Shown here piece by piece: positions 10,024 through 19,067 of a stretch of 43,487 bases of DNA. The position numbers and the translations under genes are program-made. This DNA is from Gnetum montanum (lineage: Eukaryota; Streptophyta; Gnetopsida; Gnetales; Gnetaceae): assembly GCA_015680685.1 (NCBI GenBank), contig MNCI01001909.1:58710-102196 (forward strand), written 5' to 3'. Under the pieces are notes generated by a model. It ran no database searches. It had not been told where the DNA came from and worked only from the letters and a program-made list of their open reading frames with translations. Position 1 is the first letter of the stretch, and each line of letters begins with the position of its first letter.

Positions 10024-11277
10024 TCATTTCTTATGCCCAAATTTATGACAATAATAACATCTCACCTTCCTATAGTATTTAAAATGAACATACCTTAAGG
10101 CTATTCTTGGTTGAGATGTAGGGCCTATTGATTCTTCATTCTTTGAAGTGACCTTTGGTTGAGATGGGGTTGGTGTAGATGATTCCTCTTGTGTACAAAA
10201 TCTGAGCCCACTCTTATCATGTGAACTTCTCCCTTTTCCAAGAATCATCTGAAGGGACTCTTTTTCCTTGACTAGCCTTTCATTGATAATTTTGGCATCT
10301 ACAAGTTCTTCCTTGATCTGCTAATAAGATTGGGTTATCTCTTTGTTCTTAGCCCTGAGGTTTGAGATTTCTTTTGTCAGATCAGAAATTGTTAAATTTG
10401 ATGAAGAAATATTTTGATTCTTAGTTTTTACTTTCTTAGTTAACTTTACACAAAGACTTTCCAACTTACACAATAGATCATACTTTTCTTCCTCATTCTC
10501 AAATTGATCATCATCATTAGAAAGGCCTACATTGTCATCTATGAGAGCCATATAGATGAGATGAGGATTTTTTGAGGTGTCACCTACCTCTTCCTTGCCT
10601 TGGTCTACATCATCCTAACTAGTGAAGAAATTGTTTACCTTTTTTTCTTCTTGAGTTGATGCATCTTCATCATCCCAACTTGTATGAATGTTACTTCTTC
10701 TTGTTTCTTCACTGTAAGCATTGGGACATTCAAAGGCCACATGGCCTCTTCCACCACATATCCAATATTCTATAGAAGAAAGATCAAAATTAGAATTTGA
10801 GATATTTTTACATCTTTCCTTACATCTTTCTCTACCTCTAAATTTATTGGATTAATTTTCTTCTGTGAAATTTCTCAGACATCCATCTGTTTGCTTTTGG
10901 TCTTTGGACAAAGAGTTCTTGTTCATTTGTTTAATTACATAGGTTAGTTTTTGAACCTCAGCCTTAAGGTCTAAGTTTTATTTCTTGAGATAAGAACATT
11001 CATCATTAAGAACTATAATTTTCATTTCCTTAACATGCAAAGCATATTTTACCTGAATGCATAAATTTTGAAAAGAAAGAATCTCATTGCAAAATATTCC
11101 ATACCTTTCATCAATATCACAAACATTATTAAGCTTACAAGAGTAGATACTTTTATTTCTAAACAAAATGAAAGATTTACCTTTTTGGTAGATATGATAT
11201 AGAGATTGAATACAACAATTGATAAAGACAATTAGTCTCATTGACCAAGTATATCTTGTGTTGAAAGCCCCTTCCAT
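10024..11277 (-). pseudogene. Copia gag remnant with two zinc knuckles
   Basis: On the minus strand, lysine- and glutamate-rich coiled-coil-like sequence is followed by a knuckle-like CGGRGHVAFECP near 10770-10735, an acidic segment (about 10551-10321; DDNVGLSNDDD), another coiled-coil stretch, a Ser/Pro/Thr linker and a second knuckle CYYCHKFGHKK near 10058-10026. This order is typical of the C-terminal half of plant Copia gag. Frames are broken by stops at several points. The N-terminal capsid domain is not recognisable. Confidence 0.65.
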
Positions 11278-11318
11278 TGTTCACTCTTGGATATTGATGA
11301 AGAACACAAGAATACTAG

Positions 11319-11330
11319 GCTCCAATACCA
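11319..11330 (-). other. Copia primer binding site (initiator tRNA-Met type)
   Basis: Reverse complement reads TGGTATTGGAGC; the standard plant site is TGGTATCAGAGC, 10 of 12 identical. It lies 4 bp from the LTR edge. Confidence 0.7.
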
Positions 11331-11334
11331 CTTA

Positions 11335-12559
11335 TGGATCATTGAACTTAGAAAGGGGGAGGATGAATAAGCTTCCCAAATAAAAATTATTTAACACAAA
11401 GCACACACCAACTTTAACATGGTTCCCCAAGTTGGGTAGTCCACACCTAGAGCTCAAGCACACCTTCGAACTTTGTTTCTCTTAAAATGTGATTGAAGGA
11501 TCCACACCATGTATAGTCATCAAGCCCCACTACAGAGTGTTGTATTGAAACACCAATAACTCAACCCCATAAGGTCCCATCAGGCTTGAAAATGTGGTTT
11601 CAAGGCTTCCACAACCTTTACAATCTTGAGCTCTACATTGGAGTGTTGTACTACAGCACCAATAGCTCAATCCCATAGGATCTTGACAAGCTAAGGAAGA
11701 TGCCTTCTTACAAGAAGCACATCAATCCCATAGGGCAATAAGAGAATAATAACTACAAACAATGAATGCAACTAGGTTTGCTAATCCTTGCACTTTGAGG
11801 TACATCACACTTTACAGTGCCAAATGATAATACAATGAGAAGAAATAGATAATACAATGATTACAAAATGATAGTACAATGATTACACATAATCTTGCAC
11901 TTTTCCCAATGCATATGAAGTCTTCTTATAGCTCCCATGTTACTAAATCCATCTTGGAACTCATGCAATGGCTAGCCAATGGTCATGGAAGACGTCTTCT
12001 TCATGCCTAAGACATCTTTCTATATTTGCCTTCAATTTTGGGAAGACGTCTTTGTTTGGTGAAAGACATATTTCTAAAACTAGCCTATATTCTAGAAGGA
12101 CATCTTTTTCTGATGATAAATTTCTACTATATTATAGAGACATCTTTGACTATGCTACCTACCAGAAAGAGATCTTTGGTATGGAAAAGACATCTCTTCT
12201 ACAAGGGCCAAAAATGAAACTGCTCATTTTCATGTTGGGACCCTCCAAATGCCTCAAAACAAGTTCCCATAGATCTTATAACCTTATAGACTTATCAAAA
12301 TGAGTGAGAAACATTCTAAAACATGAAAAAACATCTAGGAATCATCATCAACAAAAATAGATACATTTTTCTTGAAATATTAGTATTCATCCATGCTCCC
12401 TTCAGTCCTTGTGATCTCAAATTTGCTTGTGAATCCTTGAGTCCTTTTCTCTTACTCTTGTAAACATAACAACCACACAAACATCCTGGTACTGCATTTT
12501 CCTTAACGTGTTGACATACCAAAAGGTCAAGATATGCCACATCAATACCTACCACATCA
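11335..12559 (-). repeat. 5' LTR of the Copia remnant
   Basis: About 1225 bp with plus-strand edges TGGATCATTG and CCACATCA (TG...CA). The edge near the PBS is well placed; the outer edge is set by the end of D integrase coding similarity. It contains the GACGTC array at 11991-12194. A 111-codon plus-strand ORF at 11968-12303 is produced by that array and is not treated as a gene. Confidence 0.55.
11991..12194. promoter_or_regulatory. Array of GACGTC/GACATC palindromic motifs
   Basis: Eight copies or variants begin at 11991, 12011, 12045, 12065, 12099, 12139, 12169 and 12189. Start-to-start spacings are 20, 34, 20, 34, 40, 30 and 20 bp, giving a 54-bp double unit. GACGTC is the C-box core bound by plant bZIP factors (known); GACATC is its CpG-deaminated form. 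Enhancer function is inference. Confidence 0.5.
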
Positions 12560-13701
12560 ATATTTAGATTAAGAAGTATTTAGCAAACTATTTAGCCTCA
12601 ATTAAAAACCCAACTGAATGGAGTTACAAAGAAAAGAAGTATTTTATAGAAGGAGTCTCAATGTACATTTGGAGTAAACCATGCCTCTATCACATATGTA
12701 GCAATGAAGTGACAAGAAGATGTGTTGCAAAATAGGAACAACAAGAAATACTCTAAATGTGTCATAATGACCTTGGAGGAGAACATTTTGATAGTCATAA
12801 AACAAATATAAAAATGTTACAAAGTGGTTTTTATTGACCTCATATTTGTAAAGATTCTCATACATATATCTAAGAATGTGATAAGTGTCAACATTTAGGG
12901 ACAATAAAAAAAGACAAGAAATGCTACTTAATCCCATTATAATAATGGAACCTTTCAATGTTTGGGATATAGATTTTTTAGAATCATTTCCACCTTCCAA
13001 CAAATGTCAATACATCCTAGTATGTATACATTATATTACTAGATGGGTAGAGGCTAAAGCTACTCCAAAAAATGATGTTAAGGTAGTTGTAACATTTCTA
13101 AGGGAACATATTTTAACATAATTTGGAAGTCCATGTGCACTCACTAGTGGTCAGGTAATTCATTTTGTAAATAAGATAATGAAAAATTTCCTTAAATCTT
13201 ATGAAACACCACATAAGATAGCCACTACATATCATCCTCAAACTAATGGTCAAGTTGAAAATGCTAATAGAATCATCCTAAAATTTTTAACCAGAACTAT
13301 TTGTGCTAAAAAGAAAGATTATCCTAGAAAATTACATGATGCACTTTGGGCATATATGATTATTTTAAAATCAAACTTAGGTTATTCATCCTATCAGTTA
13401 GTTAATGATAAACAATGTTTGTTGCCCATTGAAATAAAATACCAATATCTAAAATTAGCACATCAACTAAGTTTTGATGAAATACTCAATCAAAAATTTA
13501 GGAGGATCCAACTTAATGAATTTGATGAATAACACATGCATGCATTTGATAAACAAAGAATAATTAAGAAACAAATGAAGTGTATGCATGATGAAAACAT
13601 ACTAAATAAGAAATTTTTGGAAGAAGATCAAGTCTTGCTATATAATATAAGACTACATAAATTTCCAAGAAAATTAACTTAATGGAAAGTTCCATACCTA
13701 A
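12560..13701 (+). pseudogene. Athila-type integrase of element D, main part
   Basis: In one frame with a few stops: YLASIKNPTEWS before the zinc finger, RRCVA, the HHCC finger (CHNDLGGEHF near 12755, CDKCQHLG near 12876), then the core WDIDFLESFPPSNK at about 12962-13003 (first Asp kept) and ALTSGQVIHF near 13138-13164 (second Asp replaced by Gly). The third motif HPQTNGQVENAN is at about 13233-13268 (Glu kept). QLNEFDE and KFPRKLT match the Athila C-terminal region. Element B interrupts it at 13701, and its coding continues at 24703. Confidence 0.85.
13697..13701. repeat. Left target-site duplication of element B (CCTAA)
   Basis: Matches CCTAG at 24698-24702 in four of five bases. The D integrase frame is continuous if one copy is kept and B removed. 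Confidence 0.7.
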
Positions 13702-14521
13702 TGAAAAACCATGATATCGCGTCCATGACATCGAGTCCACGATATCGGATCCAATCATGTAATGTCGAATACCTGATATTGGGGTTGTCTCCTCACCTAT
13801 AAATAAGAGGCAACACCCTTGGTTTTCACATTAGACAATTAGTCCCTTAGCCAAACTCTTGCCATTTTTCCCTCTAGAGTTAAAATTATTTCTGCTTGCC
13901 CATAGTAGGAGTCATAGAGCGAACGGATCTTTATTCGAGCATTGTGTACCTGAGCACAGTTTGTGTACAGCAATAAAGACAAACTTTATGATAAACCTTG
14001 TAACATTTAGAATAGATTAATTAGCATTAATTATTATTTAATACTTTCCTAGTTGATTAATGATTTCTCTCACCCTACAACTCTCTTAGTTAAATACACT
14101 CAGTATGACTGCTTCGAGCATGTGTGTAGCGCTTGGTAACCTAGTAATGATTAGCGTTTGGTAATCCCAACAACGTTGCACTAGCTCAGGATGTGTACGA
14201 AAATTCGGAATGGATATTGGTGTTAGGAGTAATTAGAACTTAGTTAATGAGTAGTTAAATTAGATTAGTTACTTAGTTCTCTCTCTCCCCCTCCTTACTA
14301 GCGTAGGATATAAAATACATAAAAGCTATAAAAATCATATGCCTCAAGCTTACTTAACCATACAACCATGACATGCAAGTAAGTTTGGGAAGACAATGAT
14401 TAAACAACTTGTTATTGTTCTACAAAGGCACATAGGCACTTAGTCCTTGTAATTCAACCAGATCATGCATGAAACACTCGTATTCATATGGTTGAGCGTA
14501 GGGGTACCTCGCCACTCATCA
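13702..14521 (+). repeat. 5' LTR of element B
   Basis: 820 bp, from TGAAAAACCATGATATC to CTCATCA. It aligns with the 3' LTR at both edges. U3 motif units start at 13713, 13727 (GACATC), 13741 and 13775 (GATATT). TATAAATA at 13798-13805, the R-like GGATCTTTATTCGAGCA near 13924 and AATAAA near 13971 follow. Confidence 0.9.
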
Positions 14522-14541
14522 TTGGCATTGTTGTCAAGGAC
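14522..14541 (+). other. Primer binding site, tRNA-Asp type (B)
   Basis: TTGGCATTGTTGTCAAGGAC directly after the LTR. All six differences from TGGCGCCGTTGCCGGGGA are C-to-T or G-to-A transitions. Confidence 0.8.
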
Positions 14542-14651
14542 TTAGTTGTTTGTGTGCTAAGTAGAACTTAGAAAATCATTCACATCATTGGAATGAATCT
14601 TTAGGGTTGGTTAAGGAAAATATAATAGTACATTGCACACTAAACAAGATA

Positions 14652-17270
14652 AAATTTCTTCTTCTTCACACAAAAGCACTTCACTGCCTAGGACAAACAC
14701 AAGAAGCAATCAGTGGCATAATACACATGATGTTGATCCGCCAATCCCTCAATAGTTTCTTGTGGTATATATTCATCCCAATGAATATGTACCTGACTTC
14801 ACCTTTATTTTTCATCAAGATGAACAACTACTTGGAAGGTAACATAGTGTTACCTCCCAATTGTTCAGTCCCAAGTAGGCTTCTTCATGCTCTCACATGA
14901 ATAGGCATTCAACACTTACATGTAGAATACATTGCACAGGACTATGATTTGAGAGAATATCATCCCATAGAGGTGCAATGTCAAAGGGATTTGCAACAGG
15001 AGAGACACCATAAGTCTTTGAAGGGAAAATGGTCCAAGGATTCCCCCCACGTTTTAAGAGAAATTGAGGGTGATGAACCTACCTCAGGTAGTCGCCCACA
15101 TAACAATGTTCCTCCCCTTGACTTTGGCCAAGGGGTTGTGTATCGGAACCTTCATTCTACTATTCATAACCTAGGTGCTAATATCAATGGACATAAAGTA
15201 TCTGAAAAAGAAACAAGGACACATGACAAAGGTGGAAATTCTTATTACAATCATGATCAAGGCAGAGACCACCAAAGAGAAGGTAGTAGACATTGTCATG
15301 GTGGTGGTTCTCCTTCTTCTTCACCTTCATCATCTCCTTCACTCTCTCTTCAATTTCTAGATGCAGCCATAGAGATAAATATTGTGAGGATAAGGGAAAG
15401 CAAAGTGAAAGTCACAGATGAAATAGCCAAGACAGAGGACGAGGGCACTCTAGGGAATCACGACATAGAAGAAGGGTGAGTAGGGAATAATGTAGGCATC
15501 ATAGACGCCACGAACGAGATAATCATGATGAACCCCTACTCACTACTTGAAGCATGCTAGACATAACTGAGGCTATGACAGTTCTAACAAGGCACCAAAG
15601 AGATAGTAGGATCAAGAGGTTAGATATGAATAACATCCCACAATTTGAAGGGGATATAATGTTGATTCTCAAAATCACTTACAAGAATTTTATGATGCGT
15701 GTGCCTTGAAAAACATAGAGAATGAGTGGTAAACACTTAAGTTGTTCCCACAGACACTAGTAAAAGAAGCTGAAAGCTTGTACTGGTCCTTAGAACCGGA
15801 ATCCATTCATAGGTGGAGTACTATGTTAGAATTATTCAACGATAAGTACCAAACATACTCCTGGGTGTCTAACCTATAAAAGTAAATCCAAAGATGGAAA
15901 CAAGGAAGTCATGAACTCTTGGATGTTGCCATGGGCTACTATTACTATTACATCATTGTACTAGCCATGGTTATTCATAGCAGGATTAGCTACGCAATCT
16001 CGTAGATGGGCTTAGGCATGAAACGAGAAGAGCCCTTGGGACTTATGCCCAAGTAAGGTTATCCGAGCTTAGGTCCCATCAAATTTATAGACTATTGGAG
16101 ATAGTTGCTAAGGAAGAAGGTGAGCTATGAAAGAGAGAAATTGTGGAAGAATATAACTAAGATCCTTCCCTCTGGAAGAACGGAGTAAGATTTTGTGAGG
16201 ATGAGGAAGAGTCACCACTCAAAGAGATGGTGAATAGGAAAACCTTACCTATACAAAAGTTAACATCAAAAGTATCAGCAAAGGTAGACCAAATTTAGGA
16301 CTCCCTAGATAGTAGGTTTCAAACTATTCTCAAAATAGTAGAGGAATCTAGAGAGAAAGGTAAATGATCATGACAAAAGAAAAAAGAGAGAACCGGAAAA
16401 TGCACGTAACAAGGGTAAGGGAAAATTTTCTATTATTGAAGAGGTTTTGGACTTAGATACAGATGATGATAGTGGATGGTAGATATGTCAATATGACAAT
16501 CCTAAGGGATATTGCCCTATGATCTCACATTTGCAAGAGTTTGTGATGTATGCACTTAATCCATTATTAAACAAATGGCAAACATCTCGACGATTACCTT
16601 ATCACCAAGGTAACCCAAGGCAGTTCTACCAATCTTTAACATATTATCCAAGTGGAACTCCACCATAACTAATTGAGCAACATCAACGGTGGCAACATCC
16701 ACAATCATGGGGAATGCCACCACCAAGGCAACAATATCCTTACCAACAACTTGACCCATATGGATATTACATGCAACATCCAATCTCTCCACGTGACTCT
16801 GTTGATCATGTTACTCCTTAACATCACTACCAAGCCTATGAGTACTATAGGACTCCCTCTCCTAGGGGCAATATTCCACAAGTATACCATCGTTCAAATC
16901 TAGTTGCATCTCTCCCACCAATAGCTCCATTACCATCTACTCCAACAATGCAAGGTGAACTCCCTACTCAGCCACAACAACGTAATGCCAAAAGGGTTGT
17001 TAATCCTCAACCTACTATTAGTTTTGACAACCGTATGAAGAAAAGACCTTTCTTTAGAACCAACAGTCCAAGTAAGCCTTTGGCACCACAAGCAACTGAG
17101 TCTTTAGACATCTTCATATCAAATAAATCTTCAAAGCTCCCTTCGAGCCTAACATCGCATTTAATGCATACATTCATGTTAACACATGTCGTTACCAATT
17201 GGATCAAAGCTAGCCACCTTCCCAGGAAATTCTCTAATATTGGGAGTCCCCTGATATATCTACAAATCAC
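14652..17270 (+). pseudogene. gag of element B
   Basis: The start codon seen in A and C has become ATT near 14655. The longest open part, 14949-15479, holds VVYRNLHSTIHNLG and the His/Arg/Asp-rich tract ending in GGGSPSSSPSSSPS. A capsid-like region spans about 15640-16060 (LVKEAESLYWSLEPESIHRWSTM with changes), then a lysine-rich linker and a Q/Y/P-rich segment at about 16570-16900 (QQYPYQQLDPYGYYMQHP). The frame from 16948 runs into the protease. Several stops. No CCHC knuckle is visible. Confidence 0.75.
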
Positions 17271-17680
17271 TAGGAATGAGCCATGCAAAGCTCTTTTGGA
17301 TTCAGGTTCTGATGTCAACCTAATATCCCAAGAAATGTACAAGGTTTGGAACCTACCTTCATTAAAAAAGAGCAACATCCATTTAGAGTTGGCCAACCAA
17401 TCCATCACTGTTCCCTTGGGATTAGTGGAGGACATTATTACCACTATTTGTGGATGGTTGTATCTAGCTGACTTCCTAGTGATTCAAGTGAACAATAGTA
17501 AGGGGGACTTCCCAAGCATAATAGGAAGGGCATGGCTAAGCACTATTGATGCACATCTAGGAATCCATGATCTTTCCCTAGAAATATACAAGGAAATTAC
17601 TTTTGGAAAGATCGAGAAAAAGAAAGTTCCATGCATCGCATATAATGACACGGGGTGTAATTGTGTGCAGAGATCATGAG
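17271..17680 (+). pseudogene. Aspartic protease of element B
   Basis: Within the open frame 16948-17679, CKALLDSGSDVNLIS places the catalytic DSG at 17299-17307. A flap-like region (SITVPLGLVED) and IIGRAWLSTIDA near 17518-17553 follow, as in retroviral-type pepsin-like proteases of Ty3/Gypsy elements. It would release gag and pol proteins from the polyprotein. This is the best-preserved protease in the window; its frame ends in a stop at 17677-17679 before RT, so it is not joined to RT in this copy. Confidence 0.8.
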
Positions 17681-17820
17681 TTGTGCAAAGTTTAACATTG
17701 TCTGCATGCAATCAGTGTGCACAAGTGATCAATATACAAAGGTACCTATATGTAGTAGCCACACAACAAGAAGACACCTAGTGGTTGACAGCTGATTAAG
17801 AAAGTAGCTCACTTATATGC

Positions 17821-18912
17821 ATGGAACTAACTAAGGGTTTGACTTGCGCTTACATAGATAGCATAGACACATTAGAGCAAGTCAACTGCCAACTTCCAAG
17901 TCCTAACCTCAAAAAGATCAACTGGGGGAAGTTGGAAATTCCTAAGAAATTTAAAAAAGATCCCCTAGAGCTAAAATCATTGCCCACCAATATGGAATAC
18001 ACGTTCCTTAAGAATGGAAAATTGGTAATCATAATGCAAAACTTGCTTCGCAACAAAAATGGGAGTCTGCTAAAGGTAATAAACAAGTGGTCAAAAACCT
18101 TCACCTGGTCATATTCAGAATTAACTGGAATAGATCCTAGGATATGCCAGCATAGGATTTACACTGACTCCTCCATGAAGCCTTGGAAACAACCACAGAG
18201 GCGATTGAACCCAAAGTTGAAACAAGTAATAAAGAAGAAATCAAACAGCTTCTAAAGGCTGGGTTCATGTACCCCATTGCTAATAGTGAATGGATTAGCC
18301 CCTTAGTAATCATGCCTAAAAAGGGAGGCAAATGGAGGGTGTGCATAGATTTTAGGTTACTAGACATGGCAACATTCAAGGATCACTTTCCGTTTCCATT
18401 TGTTGACCAAGTCTAGACACAATTACAGGGCATCGCTATTATAGTTTTCTAGATGGATATAGTAGATACAAACAAATACAAATAGCACCAGAAGACCGAG
18501 CCAGAACTACATTCACCAGTCCTTGGGGAATGTTTGCATACAAAAAAATGTCATTTGGCTTGTGCAATGCCCCTACAATGTTTCAATGCTTAGTTCTAAG
18601 CATATTCTAGTAGTAGATAGAAAATGGTGTGGAAGTCTTTATGGATGACTTCTTCACTTATGGAGCAAACTTAGATCAAGACTTGGACCGATTAGAGTAA
18701 GTGCTGAAAAGATGTGTAGAAACTAATTTGAGGCTCAATCGGAAAAAAATCAATTTGATGGTCCAAGAAGGTGTAGTACTTGGGCATAAAATCTCATGTA
18801 TAGGGATAGAGGTAGACCCTGAGAAAATCAAAGTCATCCAAGGAATTACCCATCAACTAGAAACTATCAAAGACATTCGATCATTCCTTGGACACACCTG
18901 CTACCTCTGTAG
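17821..18912 (+). pseudogene. Reverse transcriptase of element B, truncated
   Basis: Pre-RT linker (ELTKGLTCAYIDS), then QRRLNPKLKQV near 18196, WISPLVIMPKKGGKWRVCID near 18290-18350, FLDGYSRYKQIQIAPED near 18450, SFGLCNAPTMFQ near 18555 and an intact VFMDDF active site at 18636-18653. A 1-bp loss at about 18412 (VDQV then a shift) and several stops break it. The domain ends abruptly at SFLGHT near 18893, where sequence jumps to post-integrase sequence. Confidence 0.85.
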
Positions 18913-19067
18913 GTGGGAAACCATGCTCATTATTTTAGATCTCCTCCTTCCAACTCATTCATGGGGGAGATGGCCACCTCTGCTAATCATTAACGGCCCT
19001 CAGTTCTTTCTAAATTCTTTTTACACATTTTTGTTTTACACGTTTTTGTTTTGCACATTTCTTTAAT

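Larger units (their letters stand above)
9736..12559 (-). mobile_element. Ty1/Copia remnant: 5' LTR plus gag, truncated
   Basis: Read on the minus strand it has an LTR (12559 to 11335), a tRNA-iMet-type PBS, then a gag-like coding region down to about 10020. The pol region and 3' LTR are absent; sequence switches to element A near 9735. It abuts the integrase of D at 12560, consistent with insertion into D followed by deletion. 9736-10020 shows nothing I can assign. Confidence 0.65.

Noticed and set aside
11968-12303. 111-codon plus-strand ORF as a gene
   Set aside because: It lies inside the Copia LTR, and its repeated residues come from the GACGTC/GACATC array.
13694-13698. ATACC as the target duplication of B
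   Set aside because: It does not match CCTAG after the 3' LTR; CCTAA/CCTAG matches better and restores the D integrase frame.
17007-17444. 145-codon minus-strand ORF
   Set aside because: It is the shadow of the gag-protease frame of B on the opposite strand, which has the recognisable DSG motif.
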